Positions 36,294-48,847 of a DNA stretch of 64,000 nucleotides are shown here, piece after piece; position 1 is the first letter of the stretch; each line of letters begins with the position of its first letter. The notes under the pieces are model-generated. The model saw nothing but the letters and a program-made list of their open reading frames with translations. It had not been told where the DNA came from and did not search any database. The stretch comes from Romanomermis culicivorax (lineage: Eukaryota; Nematoda; Enoplea; Mermithida; Mermithidae), in the NCBI GenBank assembly GCA_963922205.1, contig CAWUHX010000546.1, forward strand, positions 1-64,000, given 5' to 3'. Both the position numbers and the translations under genes were made by a program.

Positions 36294-37191
36294 TGTGCCC
36301 AGAAACACTGTTGCGTGCAAACGATACGAAACAAATATGGATTAGAACGTTTTCTGTTAACACTCGCAGGTATATTGATTGAGGCGTAAATAGAGTCAGA
36401 TTTTTTGAGTGAACATGGAAAGTTAAGAATCTTACAAGTCGACTCAAACAGACCAATTTCGGCGGTAAATGTGAACTTTTGATTACTTGGATGGAAAGCA
36501 GTTCAATTGCACCACTTGTCTAGATATACTCGGATTTTGCACGTTAATATGTGGCGGTACACATTCAAGAATTCGCATAGAAAATAACGGCCAGTATTAG
36601 TTGAATCGTGTTACACTGATCTTTTTTCACCGGATATTATTAAAATTTGCGTCAAAGTGATCAGCAGTGGTGCATTTAACCTCAAATATTTCTTGGTATA
36701 GAGATAAGATTCATTTGATGAGAGCCACTAAAAGGTAAAAAGAATCCTAAGGCCCAACTAGGGATTTCATCCAATTTTCAATGCTGAAAAATTTACAAAT
36801 CAGATTAGCATTTCTTCCGCAGTATAAAAAATGGCCACCCGGTTCGCCAGGCAGGATGACAGGAAGATCATCAGTTTGAATTTGTTGCATTTTCTCAAGT
36901 TCCTTGGTCATTGAGATCATGTGAGGTCAAATTCGTCATTTCTGAATATATTTATGCAAATTTTATTGTAAATACGACACATCGATAAGTGTGATTAATG
37001 AGACATAAGTGCGCCTCGAAAGTTTGCACATACTTTGTAAAGTTCGATTTTCCGAAAAAATGAGCCAACTTTGAATTAAGTTTATTCAATGAATACTTAA
37101 CCGATTGCGATATGCTCAATACCATTCGTTAGCCTATTCATTTTTCTACAAAGTGGTACATGTTTACGGTGAATTTGTTTTACGGGCTTTT
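36294..37191. other. Left flank of the LTR retrotransposon; nothing recognised
   Basis: AT-rich host sequence. Its last four bases (37188-37191, TTTT) match the four bases after the 3' LTR (50844-50847). This is a possible target duplication, but weak because it is a T-run. Confidence 0.45.
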
Positions 37192-38025
37192 TGTCAGAGG
37201 GTCAATTCCTCTGACCTTTGGTCCTCTAATTACATCATTTCATTTTCTAAAGTTTCTTTATTGCTAAAGTGTTTTCATTTATTCTCAGGTAAACAAACCG
37301 ATAAAACGGTTTGTGTCACTCATATTTTTGGTCTAAAATAAACAAATGGTTGGCGTAAATGTTTTGCATATCACTTGCAAGTCGATGTTAGACGCGCGCC
37401 AGCGTTTTTATTCATTCTTAGTTTTTCCTTATTATTATTGTTGTGACAAATATTGGCGTCTGGAGAATCGCCTCTCCCTTGCGTAGTATTGGCGTCTCAC
37501 CGTAGTTTTCGGACGCTGCGTGTTTTTGACGACGGTGACGGAGGAAAGGCTCGTCGTCTTGCTTATTTGTATTTCGTGATACGCGCCGCGGGCGAATTTT
37601 GAGCGATAACGCGGCCTGAGACGTTTTCGACGTTCCATTTTGAGGAAAGGAATCGGTGAGTGGTTGTTTGAGGCAGTTCACTTATTCTTGGTAAAGTTTC
37701 AGCTTAGGCCGTGGCCTGAGAGATCCCATTGGCCCTGTGGCTCGCTGCTCAGGGACAAAGTAGAAGGATCAGTCAACTAGGGAGGTTGTTGGCGTCAGTG
37801 TTTGTATTTTCGGCACTCCGCACCTTTGTTTCGTACTTACGTTCCTCATTGTATTTCACTACCTGTTGTGTTTTGCTCACTAATAAACGTTCACGTACAT
37901 CCAGTCTCAGCTCACTGCAGGAAGAGTGAAATTAGTACCGGGTTAGCGTCAGCGGTCGTACCAGATTGGATCTCCCACGAACCGCAGGCAGGCAGCCGAG
38001 GGCATACGACCACGCTAATACGACA
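37192..38025 (+). repeat. 5' LTR (834 bp)
   Basis: It begins TG and ends CA, and is identical to 50010-50843 except C at 37953 against G at 50771. The first bases form a small hairpin (GTCAGAGG at 37193-37200 and CCTCTGAC at 37208-37215). An AATAAA polyadenylation signal is at 37882-37887, and a donor-like GGTGAGT is near 37652. Confidence 0.97.
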
Positions 38026-38026
38026 T

Positions 38027-38042
38027 TGGTGACTTGTGCAGC
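38027..38042 (+). promoter_or_regulatory. Primer-binding site
   Basis: TGGTGACTTGTGCAGC begins one base after the 5' LTR. The TGG start is the complement of a tRNA CCA tail. Which tRNA primes it cannot be decided here. Confidence 0.7.
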
Positions 38043-38056
38043 TACAAAGGTAAAAG

Positions 38057-41000
38057 ATGAAGAAAGTATCGAAGCCGAAATTAACGATACGGAAGCAACC
38101 TGGACGACGGCCGAAAGTAACATTATCGCAAATGGAATTGAATAAAGAGGATCACGACGAACGGATGGCAAATATGGAAGCAACGATCGAGCAAGTAGCA
38201 AAGAAATTTGCGAATTCACCCGATGACAGCAACAAAGATCAGACTATTGACGCAGAGACATATGATTATGCGGATCAGGGGATACAGACGTCCTCTGGTT
38301 CAGTATCGTCCTTCGAGAAGATTAATGTAACTCCAAAAACGAATGTGGTATCATTTCATAATTCGAAATACACGCCTACAATACCGGAAATCGACGCAAA
38401 AATTGGTATCGAAACGAAACCGAGGAATGAAACCGAAAGACCGATGAAAGGGAATTTGCAGGATGTGGCCACTTTAGCCATCCTGGAATCAATGCAAAGA
38501 GCAGTCGATAAATCAACAAATGCCGTTAATGTGGAAAGAACGAAAGCAGCGCTCCGGGAACAAGAAATATTAGAACAACTTATGCAAGAAAGAGCAGAGA
38601 GAAAATTATTGGAGGAACGGTTACGAGAACAGGATCAACAAAATGCGAGAAAGATAATGGAAGAGGTCGAAAAACAAATGCGGGAGTTGATGAGGAAAAC
38701 GGATAAGAAGTTCGATGAAAGAATATCAAATTATGAAAATACGGAGATACTTCAGTCTGAACCGGTTAAAGACCATTTAGACAGGAGTTTAGAAAGGAAA
38801 TTGAATTGGTTCGAAAATCATCTCGCCCAGGCACAGGCTCAAGGCGCACAATATCGAAGGATGGAAGATGAAATACCAACAACGTCATGGAATCGCGGAA
38901 TGGAACAACCTATATCTGGAAGTGTCCCTCGAAATCAGCATGATTATGGACGATATTGCGAAGATCCTGAGAAAAGAATAAAGATAATTTTGGGTCGAAT
39001 GAAGAACAAGGAAATATCAGATAAAATGGAGGCCGCAGAAATACTCAATTTTTTCGCCTGTTTGGAAGGCACATTCAAGCCTGAAGATACGGAAGATCTT
39101 AGAATTGAAGTACTTTGGCGATGTTGTGATTTTGAAACTTCGACATATGTGGATAAGAATAGTAGCTATGAAGAAGGAAAGGCAAGCGTGATAAGAATGA
39201 TTGCTCCCAAAATGGACACTCCTGCGCTTAGGAGGGAGTTACATGATATGAAAAAACGAAAAGGGGAGACGACAAAGGATTTTTTACGCCGAATAAAAAC
39301 TTATGTTCATTTATTAAATTACGAAAAAACCGAAAATGAACGAAATCATATTGTCATCGAAACATATTTTCACAAAGCTCCAGTTTACGTCCAAACGCGA
39401 ATGGAAGGTCGGCTGCACGAATTCAAAAACATCGCCTCTTTGGCGGAGTTTGTAAACAAATTGAAAGCCGATACGACGGCCTGGAAGGAATTCAGCGAGG
39501 ACCAGGAAGACGGCGAGGATGATCGGTTGAATCGAGTCTATGAAAATAAAAGATTTAATAATTTACAATTTCGTCCGCAGGATAGTAATATAGGTCAACA
39601 GCAACAGATTATACGGCCTCAGCAAATTTTCCCGCCACCACCAGCATTTCAAACCCCTTTGTCTCAACAGGATATTATGAAAATGGTTAACGAAGCAATA
39701 AGGAATCAGGGCCCTCCAGCTCTTAATCGTTGGGGAGCCAATAATAATCCTAATAATGTACCATATAATAGCAATTTACCTGGTAGAATTTTGGGAAATC
39801 CGTATCGTCGACCATATTGTACATACCACAAATCGAATAGTCATTCGTCTGAAAATTGTTTTATCCTTCACCCGGAATTGATCCAACCAACGGATCAAGG
39901 GAGGTCGTGGAATCGCGGCAATAATTTTTATAATCGAAATTTTGACCATCGCGGCGGCTTTGTAAATCGTGGAGGAGCAGGATTTGCTAATTTCGGCCAA
40001 TGGGTGCCATATCACAATAATAACGTCGAACAGAATCCTAATGTGGCATATTATTACCGCCAAAATACCGTCCCACAGCCACCGCCAAATGCTGTACCAG
40101 TAACGCCAACACAACCGGTGAATAACCCTCCGAATAATTCCGTAAATGTTATAAATTCACAAGAGGCTAAAAAGCAAGACAAGCCGGAAATTATAGCATT
40201 AGATGGAGTTTTGATAGAAAACTACGAGTTAGGCTTGGGGAACGTTATCAATTCTACTTCAGAGACGAAGCCTAGACTCGCCAATGATAACGAGCACCTA
40301 TTTTTGGAAAATTTTCGCAAATGTCAACCGTTATTGATACCTGTTAGGATACGCGGAGAAGAATTTAAAGCCCTAATCGATACAGGAGCGCAATCTAGCT
40401 TTATGAGGACAGATACAGCGTCGAGGCTACTGAATACGCCTAAAACAAAATTCCCTATCCTAAATTCAGTCGTAACAGCTGTCGGAAAACGAGTGACAAC
40501 ATATGGTCCTACATTTGTGTACGTTGGAACCGGTTTTGGGAATTTTTTGGCCAGATTCGCGCTACTAGACAACCTAAATGAAGGTTTTATATTGGGTCTA
40601 GATTTTCTAACCCATCCTAGTATACAGGCGTCTATCGATTTTCGAAACGGCCACATACGCCTAGCAAATGTAGAGAAACAAATTATTAGTGAGACATTAT
40701 TCGACGATGCGCAAATACCGTCCCATTTACCGATCCCTACGAATCCAATGGTTCTCGATTACGTACCTCTACAAGAGGAAGTCAAAGAAGAGGACCTACC
40801 TGAATTAGAAAGTGACGAGGATCAAGAACAAGTGATGCGAATTACTGAAATGAACGAAGAAACCTTTATTTGGACAAAAAACGGGGCATATATTCCCCCA
40901 AATACCACTTCTTTTGTGCAAGCTGTGGTTTGGCCACAGAAAGATTGGGCAAAGGGTCCTATAGTGGTGGAAGAAACGGGGAAAGATACCTTATTTGACG

Positions 41001-41332
41001 TCGATGCCTCAATCGTGGACGCTAGAGACAACAATTTTCGTATCTTACTAATAAATGAGACAAACAAAGGAATCAAATTGCGTGGCAACGAGTTAATAGC
41101 CAAGACCAGAACAAGGTTCGTGGGGCCAGAATTTGACGAAAGAGTACATCAACTGCAATCGGAGCCCCAAACTCAATGGCAAACCGAACCAGAATTCGTC
41201 AAAATCGTTACGCAGTTGGTAAAAGAATCAAGTGTCGATAGAGAAGGGCAACAACAGCTCATGAATGTCTTACTCAAGCATAGGCAGGCATTTAGCATGA
41301 AGAGCGATCCTTACCCAGGAAGCGGAGCATAA
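38057..41332 (+). CDS. ORF1: Gag-protease polyprotein
   Basis: 1091 residues. A basic N-terminus is followed by a long coiled coil (about residues 150-235, rich in Glu/Arg/Lys/Gln) and then a helical retrotransposon Gag core (about 310-490). Next is an Asn/Gln/Pro-rich linker, and at 588-601 a zinc knuckle spaced CX2HX4HX4C, with His replacing the usual second Cys (a variant also known in other gypsy Gags). A retropepsin domain follows at about 760-870, with catalytic DTG (D775) and the flap-side motif FILGLDFL. The C-terminus has the short region that normally leads into RT. It ends at TAA 41330-41332 while the pol frame is already open from 41301. The ATG at 38057 is the first in frame after the PBS. 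The product would build the particle and mature the polyproteins. Confidence 0.95.
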   Translation: MKKVSKPKLTIRKQPGRRPKVTLSQMELNKEDHDERMANMEATIEQVAKKFANSPDDSNKDQTIDAETYDYADQGIQTSSGSVSSFEKINVTPKTNVVSFHNSKYTPTIPEIDAKIGIETKPRNETERPMKGNLQDVATLAILESMQRAVDKSTNAVNVERTKAALREQEILEQLMQERAERKLLEERLREQDQQNARKIMEEVEKQMRELMRKTDKKFDERISNYENTEILQSEPVKDHLDRSLERKLNWFENHLAQAQAQGAQYRRMEDEIPTTSWNRGMEQPISGSVPRNQHDYGRYCEDPEKRIKIILGRMKNKEISDKMEAAEILNFFACLEGTFKPEDTEDLRIEVLWRCCDFETSTYVDKNSSYEEGKASVIRMIAPKMDTPALRRELHDMKKRKGETTKDFLRRIKTYVHLLNYEKTENERNHIVIETYFHKAPVYVQTRMEGRLHEFKNIASLAEFVNKLKADTTAWKEFSEDQEDGEDDRLNRVYENKRFNNLQFRPQDSNIGQQQQIIRPQQIFPPPPAFQTPLSQQDIMKMVNEAIRNQGPPALNRWGANNNPNNVPYNSNLPGRILGNPYRRPYCTYHKSNSHSSENCFILHPELIQPTDQGRSWNRGNNFYNRNFDHRGGFVNRGGAGFANFGQWVPYHNNNVEQNPNVAYYYRQNTVPQPPPNAVPVTPTQPVNNPPNNSVNVINSQEAKKQDKPEIIALDGVLIENYELGLGNVINSTSETKPRLANDNEHLFLENFRKCQPLLIPVRIRGEEFKALIDTGAQSSFMRTDTASRLLNTPKTKFPILNSVVTAVGKRVTTYGPTFVYVGTGFGNFLARFALLDNLNEGFILGLDFLTHPSIQASIDFRNGHIRLANVEKQIISETLFDDAQIPSHLPIPTNPMVLDYVPLQEEVKEEDLPELESDEDQEQVMRITEMNEETFIWTKNGAYIPPNTTSFVQAVVWPQKDWAKGPIVVEETGKDTLFDVDASIVDARDNNFRILLINETNKGIKLRGNELIAKTRTRFVGPEFDERVHQLQSEPQTQWQTEPEFVKIVTQLVKESSVDREGQQQLMNVLLKHRQAFSMKSDPYPGSGA

Positions 41333-44081
41333 GATCGATACAGGAGATGCGCTACCTGTTCAAAAACACTACTGGAGAGCTCCAATTATGCAAAGAGATA
41401 TAATTCGAGGACATGTCAAAGATATGATGGACAAAGGTGTCATCGAGCCTTCGAGAAGCCCTTGGGCTGCGCCATTGTTTTTGGTAGGCAAAAAAGATGG
41501 CACATGGAGACCAGTAGTCGACTACAGGGGAATTAATCAAGTGACGAAAGACGACAAATTTCCGATACCTCGAATAGACGATTATTTAGATGCGCTAGGA
41601 GGAGCACGGTACTTTTCTACTTTGGATTTAAAGTCGGGGTATTGGCAGGTACCCATGCACTCCGAATCAAAAGAAAAAACAGCATTTATATGTCAAGAGG
41701 GTTTGTTCCAGTTCAAGGTGATGCCGTTCGGTCTAAAGAATGCTCCCGCGGAATTTCAACGACTCATGGAACGAATTTTGTACCCATACGTATGGAAAAT
41801 ATGCCTAGTATATATCGACGATGTTATAATTTTTTCAAAAACCGTCGAAGAGCATATAGAAAATTTAGAGACAATATTTCGATGTCTAACAAATGCGAAC
41901 CTCACACTAAAACCTGACAAATGTTCCTTTATGCCAGCCAGTGTGAAATTCTTAGGCCACATATTGGACAAGAATGGAATGTCAGTAGATCCACAAAAGA
42001 TAGAAGCGGTAAAAAATTTCGAAGTACCCAAGTCCATCAAGCAGCTGCAAAAGTTCTTGGGATTAGTGCAGTGGTCTAAACGTTTCATTCACAATTTAGC
42101 CTTTATCGCCCAGCCCTTATTTAAAGCCCTCGCAAAGAAAAATAGGAAGGAAAAGTTTGAACTTTCAGAGGAGCAGTTAGCAGCTTTCGAAAGTGTAAAG
42201 AATGCCCTAATGACGGCACCCTTCCTCCGATACCCAGTATTTGACGGGTCGGCAAGATTTGTAATTCAAACAGATGCCTCAGGAACGGCAATAGGGGCAA
42301 TTTTGTATCAAGAAACGGAAAATGATCGATGGACAATAGCCTACTCGAGTCGAGTTTTAAACGACGCGGAAACAAGGTATTCAACGACAGAAAGGGAATG
42401 TTTGGCGGTAGTTTACGGGTTCAAGCAGTATAGGCACTACGTGATGGGGTTTAGGGTCACAATCAGGACAGACCATAAACCACTCACGTGGCTCTCCGCG
42501 GAGAAGCAGCAAAATCAAAGGTTGTTAAAATGGGCTTTATATCTGGGTCAATTCAATTATGCATTCGAATACGTAGCCGGACGTGAAAACGCCTTCGCGG
42601 ATTTCTTATCACGATCCGAGGAAAAGGAAAATATTCGGGATAAAAAACAAAGAACAAAGGAAGAAATCGAAGAGGAGAAATCGACTACGGAACCCGAATG
42701 CATGGCGGTTACGAGAGCCATGACGAGGCAAATGCTTGAACCTGAGACTCAGGAAACATTCATTGATCCCCCACCGCCGACCCAACAAGAAATAGATCAG
42801 ACACCGAAAGAAGTGAAAAAAGATTCCGAATTATTCTCCCTGGAATTAGTCAAGAAGCAACAACAATTGGATCCGAAGTTGGCGGACATTTTTCGGAACG
42901 TTGGTGAAAATAGTTCGAAAAAATACTTTAATAGTTTTCACTTGGAAAACGGAGTATTATACCGTGAAAATGCCCATGGAAAAAGCCAACTAGTGATCCC
43001 ATCAAGACTTAGACACCTCATCTTACATCAATATCACGGCGATACATTAATGGGACACCAGGGAATAGATAGAATTATCGCCGCGATAGGAAACAAGTTT
43101 TGGTGGCCAAATATGGAAAACGACATTATTAAATGGATAAAATCCTGCGTCGTTTGCCAACTGTGCCGCCCCATAGCAAATCCGATCCAACCGCTTAACC
43201 CAACACCCGTCTCGTACTCGTGGGAGATAGTAGCAACCGATGTGGTCAGTATTTCGCCACTTCGAGAAAAAAGACCATACGTTATTGTATTTATGGACTA
43301 TTTCACGAAATGGGTCGAAGCAAAATGCATCCCAGATCAAAAGGCCGACACAATAGTGAAGGCATTTATGGAAAAGGTCATTTATACGCACGGCACACCG
43401 AAACACCTGCTGAGTGACCAAGGCTCAGCATATATGTCCGAGTTAATGCGCAACGTGTGCGATCTCTTAAAAATAAAGAAAATAAATACAACACCATACC
43501 ACCCGCAATGCAATGGTATGGTGGAGAGATTCAATAGAACGTTAATAGAACAAATTAGGAGAGTCGCGATAACCGACCCAGACGATTGGCCACACTATCT
43601 CGAGCAAATTTTATTTGCATATCGGATTACGCCGCACAAAACAACGAAAAATTCCCCCCATAGCCTACTGTACGGGCACGAGGCTAGGTTTCAATTGGAT
43701 AATGAGATAGCGAGGCCAATAATTATCCAGAATAATTACGATACCTACAGATACATGTTAACGGAGCACCTCCTTAACACGTATAAAATCATAAATGAAA
43801 ACCATAAAAAATCCGCGGCTGAAAGAAAACTACAGTACGATAAGAAGGCTCGCGAAAAAACATTCCAAACGGGAGAACTTGTTCTCTACCAAAAGGGAAT
43901 TATCAAAGGAAAGGCCGACACAACAAACGACGGCCCGTACGAAGTAATTGAGACATCGAATTTAGAAAAAAATGTCATTAAAATACGTCGCGCTGGGAAA
44001 CCAGATTCGCGCGTACAAATAGTTTCTGTAAATCGCGTAATGCCTTTTGTTACGCGAACGCCTGATTTTTACTGTAACTAA
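41301..44081 (+). CDS. ORF2: Pol (reverse transcriptase, RNase H, integrase)
   Basis: The frame is open from 41301, with the first ATG at 41388 (numbering below is from it). The conserved pol start (HKIDTGDA) lies upstream of that ATG, so translation most likely enters by frameshift from ORF1 rather than from the ATG. RT has [23 protein letters not shown] and catalytic YIDD at 142-145. RNase H has TDAS (D296), TERECLAV and TDHKPL. Integrase has a zinc domain H550, H557, C587, C590 and the catalytic triad D618, D677, E713 with 35 residues between the last two. A GPY/F-like DGPYEVIE lies near the C-terminus. All catalytic residues are present. The protein copies the element RNA and inserts the DNA. 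Confidence 0.96.
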   Translation, partial: RAILTQEAEHKIDTGDALPVQKHYWRAPIMQRDIIRGHVKDMMDKGVIEPSRSPWAAPLFLVGKKDGTWRPVVDYRGINQVTKDDKFPIPRIDDYLDALGGARYFSTLDLKSGYWQVPMHSESKEKTAFICQEGLFQFKVMPFGLKNAPAEFQRLMERILYPYVWKICLVYIDDVIIFSKTVEEHIENLETIFRCLTNANLTLKPDKCSFMPASVKFLGHILDKNGMSVDPQKIEAVKNFEVPKSIKQLQKFLGLVQWSKRFIHNLAFIAQPLFKALAKKNRKEKFELSEEQLAAFESVKNALMTAPFLRYPVFDGSARFVIQTDASGTAIGAILYQETENDRWTIAYSSRVLNDAETRYSTTERECLAVVYGFKQYRHYVMGFRVTIRTDHKPLTWLSAEKQQNQRLLKWALYLGQFNYAFEYVAGRENAFADFLSRSEEKENIRDKKQRTKEEIEEEKSTTEPECMAVTRAMTRQMLEPETQETFIDPPPPTQQEIDQTPKEVKKDSELFSLELVKKQQQLDPKLADIFRNVGENSSKKYFNSFHLENGVLYRENAHGKSQLVIPSRLRHLILHQYHGDTLMGHQGIDRIIAAIGNKFWWPNMENDIIKWIKSCVVCQLCRPIANPIQPLNPTPVSYSWEIVATDVVSISPLREKRPYVIVFMDYFTKWVEAKCIPDQKADTIVKAFMEKVIYTHGTPKHLLSDQGSAYMSELMRNVCDLLKIKKINTTPYHPQCNGMVERFNRTLIEQIRRVAITDPDDWPHYLEQILFAYRITPHKTTKNSPHSLLYGHEARFQLDNEIARPIIIQNNYDTYRYMLTEHLLNTYKIINENHKKSAAERKLQYDKKAREKTFQTGELVLYQKGIIKGKADTTNDGPYEVIETSNLEKNVIKIRRAGKPDSRVQIVSVNRVMPFVTRTPDFYCN

Positions 44082-44480
44082 CAATTCATTTTTATCGTTT
44101 TCGTTGTGCGTTTTGTTAGGATTAATTTTATGGGTTTTTTCTAATGCCCTATGTATTATATTTTTTCTAACCTTTTCCCCTTTCTCCTTTTTCAATTTTT
44201 AATTGTACTGACTTATTTTTGGCAACTTTATGGCAAGTTTTAGGCTTTTTCCGAAAAATTACGATGCCGGAAAATTTTTAATGGGCGAAATAATATTTTT
44301 TCACGCGCTCAGTGTGAAAAAATTAACTCTTTATAAGTCCCGGGAAAATCTTCCCCGAATCATTGAAGTCGTGAAGCCGAAGAATTATGGAATTATTTTT
44401 TAGATTTCATTTGCAAAGCGTTAGTGTATTAGTAATTTTCATCGATTGGAAATTTCAAGAAATTCGGATCCAAACGCGAT
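44082..44480 (+). other. Spacer between pol and ORF3
   Basis: AT-rich, non-coding on inspection. It may hold the 5' part of a spliced ORF3 message. Confidence 0.5.
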
Positions 44481-47400
44481 ATGGCAACGTCCACTATCGT
44501 CGAAGTTGATAGCACCTTCGGGCAGCCGCAAGATCGGCAAGATAATACGAATTTTCAACTCAGTAGTAAGTATTGGAAAGGTAGAATGTATGTTGAAATT
44601 TTTCGGAATAGGACTCTAAGTTGACCGGCCGGCAATTTATATGCCGAGGATTTTGGGTGTTTGAGAGCCTGATCAACTCCCCTTCGTCCAAATTTATTCT
44701 TGTGCATTTGAGTCGTTTTTGTTTCGAAATTATTGTTAAAAATTGTAGTTAGAAAATTGTGTGGAAATTTTAAGATTACAATGTTCGAAGATTAGTGCGT
44801 TCAACGGATATTTCAAATTATTTCACGTCGTTGTTCGGTGTGCCTCATGCGGCCATCGAAGAACCATTATTTTTGGCGCCCGAAAATTTGAAAGCATTTA
44901 TTAGAGCGATAAACAATTCGAAGTTTCGAGGACGGATAGTCATAGCGCTGGATACAGAAAGTGGGAGGAAGCCAAAAACCCCAGGATCGAAGCCTAGTGA
45001 CGCATTGCGACTTTTAACAATTTCAACCATGTGCGGGAAAAACTTCATAATCGATTTGAAATTTTGGGACAAAGAACATTTCCACAAAGTATATGGAACA
45101 ATATTTCGCCGCGAAAACATCATCGTCGGTTTTCATATTCGAGAGGATATCACGTTAGTTTTGACCAAATTCGGATATTTGGATCAAGAAAAAGAACTAG
45201 TGCGGAAAAGACGGGACAACATAGATTATATTTTATCGTGCTGCGTTTACGATTTGGAGATTGTGTTGGCAGAAATGAAGGACAAGCCGAAAGCCAGAAT
45301 AGTCGGAATCAGCCCCGAAGGTCTCAATTTGAAAGCCCTCATGACGGAAATTTTGTTTTTATGGGCCGATGCCTTCAAGATTTCGTGGGGACAGTTGAGT
45401 TCCCTGGAGTTTCGACAGCTAATGGAGGCAGATAAGCTAAACATAGAACTTTTGAGGTACGCGACGCTCGACGCGCGCGGGTCGCTTTTATGTTTTCTAG
45501 CGTTACTTCGATATGGATTCGCGAGCGATATTCAAAATTGCTTTCAATTGTACCCACACGACACAATGGAGCCGGAATTGATCTCCGATCTAGCACGAAG
45601 ATTCAGAGATACGTTCGAAGGTAGAATTGCTGATCCAGAGTGGAAAGGAGCATATGGAGTGGAAGAAGTAACGGATAACACCAACGCGTTGTATTTCATG
45701 ATGCGTGGAGAAGCTATCGCGACGTATAAATCGTCGGAAGAAATGGCGCCCGGGACTTTTCATTGTCCTCCGCATTTCTCCAATACCGATATTGAGCCAC
45801 AGCCAGTACCAAACGGTTGGTTCCCGTGGATAGAGAGAAAAGTGAAAGCGTCAAGGAAAAGAAAAGATACTGACGATTCCGAAGAAGCACCGGCAAACGA
45901 TTGGGATTTAGAGGATATCTTGGCTGCACGACAGTTCGGACGGCCAATTGAACCCCGGGAAATGGAAATGAAAAAAGGAAAATGGCCTAAGGATGTGGTC
46001 CAGTTCACTAATGTTATACGAGAACAAGTTTCGGCACTCAAAGACCATTATCACTCCAAAATCAACCGATCAATCGTCCCCATAGTCAAAGAGTTGTACG
46101 AGAAAAACGTAAACCCGATCATTTACTTCTTGTGGCCTCACTCGGCGCAAGAATGGAAATCCTGGGTTCCGGGATTCACGTCTGGTATGTGGGCCTCTGT
46201 GTGGAGAAATGAACAGGAACGGGTTGAATTTATGAAGTGGATGGGCCAGGATCTTTTGAACGACAAAATTACCGATCAGATGGAGCAGATGATGGAACGG
46301 TATCCGAAGATACGTATGCCGAAATCCATCCAGAACACTTTTTGCGTACTACCTATAAGATGGATACCGCGATCCTGCAAAGAACCTATCCAAGAAATAA
46401 AGACCAATTTGCGCGATAATTCTATTTATCATATGAATTGTAACTTTTATAACTTGTTTCATTTTGTGAATATCCATGCCGCGAGTCAGAACCTCATATA
46501 CTGGAATGTTTCCGCGTCCATATTCGAGGCTAAGGACCTATGGGCCCCTAGCACCTCTGCGACTTTTAAATCTGTAGATAAGTGGGACGATTCAGATCTG
46601 TATCCGCAAGTAGAAGTTGTGGTTCCCGCTAGGCAGGGCCCTATGGAAGAAACTTCGAAGGAGCAGACTGTAACAGTACCCTCTACAATAGATAATTCGA
46701 ATGTTTCAGGTACCGAGATGGAGCAAGAGAAACCCGTAGTTGTGGTCATCACGGATCCCCCTATCGCCAGTACACCCGCTGAGGGGAGTACAGGTGTTGA
46801 AGAGGAGGAGAAACTCATGGAAGTAGTCGAAACTGAAAAAGAAACCCAACCCGATTTCGAGAAATTAACCGACCAGATAAAAGAAATGAAAGAAAAAATA
46901 GAAGTTTTGGAAAGAGAAAAGTACGGCAGGGCCGCAATCGAATTGGCAAAGCAATTAGAAGATGTCAATCCCGAGGAAGAAGAAACGAGCGAAGAACCCT
47001 ACGTGGAGGTGGTATCAGAGATTGGTAGCGATGACGAAGAGATTACGGATAACGTTTTGCCCACGCCGCCGGTTTATGCAAAAGCCGGTGGGCAAAATGT
47101 AGAGAATATCAGGAATCCGGACAAATTTGCTAAAGTGATGCAATCGAAGAGACAGGCTACAGAGAAACAGATAGGTCACGAAGAAAATAAAGCCGAACTG
47201 GACAAAGTAAAGAGCGGGCAGTTTCAACAGCCAGCCGGAAACCCGAATGATAAAGTCAAATATCGACGAGGCCTCGGCAAACGGGGGCAAGTTTTGAACA
47301 AAGCGTTGAAAGAAGGAAAGTACGTCGTTGATTTCCAGTATGGAAGAGTATCTCTGTCGAATCCATGTGTCCAAAAATATCTCGCGCACATGGATCCCAC

Positions 47401-48847
47401 TTTAGACGAGGAGGTAGCGTTAATGGCGACGGATTTGATAAACCGTGTGTACGACGAAGCCGGGATCGAAATTGAAACTATACGATATTACAAACTACAG
47501 TTTCACGTTCTACAGGCGAATTTGCCAGAAAAATTGTGGAGTATTTTTGAGCTTCAATTAACGGAATGGAGTACTACACGGTCTGCAGAGAAAGCCTATG
47601 AAGCCGCCGTATGGGCTTGTGCGTGCTTATTTATGAAATTGTCGAGATTGGGTAGGATTCCCCAAAATTTCGCCGGATTCCATTACCAAGCCCATGCGTA
47701 TGTTACAATGAAATTGCGCCGCGAGTTCAACGCTAGGCAAGGAGGAGCAGGGAGCAATTTTCATAGGTTATACTCCTCATGTCAGGCAAAGGCAGCGGGG
47801 TTAGCTTATACGATTGCCAAGGCCGTGCTTCAGGACAAGAAAGACCCCGAACCGAAATATGCGAACATACAAGTTTGGAAGAAGGAAATTGACAATACGG
47901 ACCCCAGAATACAGTTTTGGGAAGTTATCGATCGGAAGAAGGCTCACGATATATTGGAAGTTCAAAAAGCCTTAAAGAAAAGAGTGGGATACCGAGTCAA
48001 GCATGCCCACGCTAGGCCTGCGACCAGTAAGGTATCCAAACGATGGAGTAGAAAAGAAACTGATACGCAAAGAACGGAGAAATCGAAAACGCCCGAAAAC
48101 GACAGAAAAAGAAGGCACGAAAGTCGACACAGAGACAAAAGTCGTCACGAGAAGTCGATGTCGCGGGAAAAGAAACGCAAGGAAGCGGAAGAAGAAAGTT
48201 GGCGCAAGGAGATCGATGACTACGAAAAGAAATACGAAAGGAAGGAAAGAGAAAAAAGAGAAGCGGCAGAACGTAAAGGTAGTAGAGAGTCTCGAAGTAG
48301 GAAAAGAACAGCCGCATATTACCAACACGATGATAGAGTGGACGTGTCCTACTCCAGTCGAAGGACTTCACTGGACAGGTCTAGGGCCACCGAAACAACT
48401 CAGCAAGGAGTGTCAATGGCCGATCCAAACGCGATGATGCAAGCCCAGCAGCAGCAGTTACCTTATTTACCGCCGAATTATCCGGGATTGCCGATGGTGG
48501 GTGTTGATTGTATAAACCGCCCTCTTTTTTCAGGACAATTACTCCCGAATACAATGGTGCCGCCGCCGGCACAGTTTCAAGTCCCGCAGTTTCCGGTCAT
48601 GCAATTCCAGGCCGGGCAACCCCAATTTTACCACCAGTTCTTAGTTCCGCCGGGAATGCAGATGCCTCCGCCTACAATGATTCCGCCGGTGCGTAATGTG
48701 CAAACCGAGGAAAGGATGGACATCCCGGGGACGTCGACGAGTATGAGACCGCCGTCGACTGAAAATCCCGATTATATTTCGCCGCTTAAACGGGAAACCG
48801 GTATTGGTCAACCGGGACGTGACCATAGCGGTCATAGAAGGAAGTAA
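44481..48847 (+). CDS. ORF3: DEDDy 3'-5' exonuclease-like protein, probably spliced
   Basis: The main exon is open from 44774 to 48847 (about 1350 codons; numbering here starts at codon 44795). It has no ATG before residue 79, which lies after the first catalytic motif. A short ATG exon at 44481-44565 ends at donor A|GTAAGT, and acceptor AG at 44773-44774 (TTTTAAG) joins it in frame. AG at 44794-44795 also fits. Exo I is LDTE (D53, E55), Exo II VGFHIRED (D118) and Exo III YATLD (Y222, D226), so all five residues of a DEDDy nuclease of RNase D/WRN/MUT-7 type are present. Then come about 400 residues of no known family, an acidic stretch, a coiled coil (about 687-715), a helical block (about 840-1070), an Arg/Ser/Lys/Glu-rich segment (about 1080-1180) and a Pro/Gln-rich tail. 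No signal peptide or membrane span is seen, so it is not an envelope. The role is unknown; trimming or proofreading of cDNA, or interference with host RNA silencing, are guesses. Confidence 0.85.
44566..44774 (+). other. Predicted intron of ORF3 (209 nt)
   Basis: It starts GTAAGT, a consensus donor, and ends TTTTAAG. The upstream exon ends in phase 1 and the downstream frame accepts it. In-frame stops inside (TGA near 44622, TAA at 44771-44773) mean that without splicing the ATG exon and main ORF cannot be joined. Confidence 0.6.

Noticed and set aside
37418-38219. Short ORFs inside the LTRs
   Set aside because: Identical shadows occur in both LTRs, lack domains and overlap the regulatory sequence.
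44775-48847. Envelope glycoprotein in the ORF3 position
   Set aside because: No signal peptide, transmembrane segment or Cys-rich ectodomain. The protein is charged and carries nuclease motifs.
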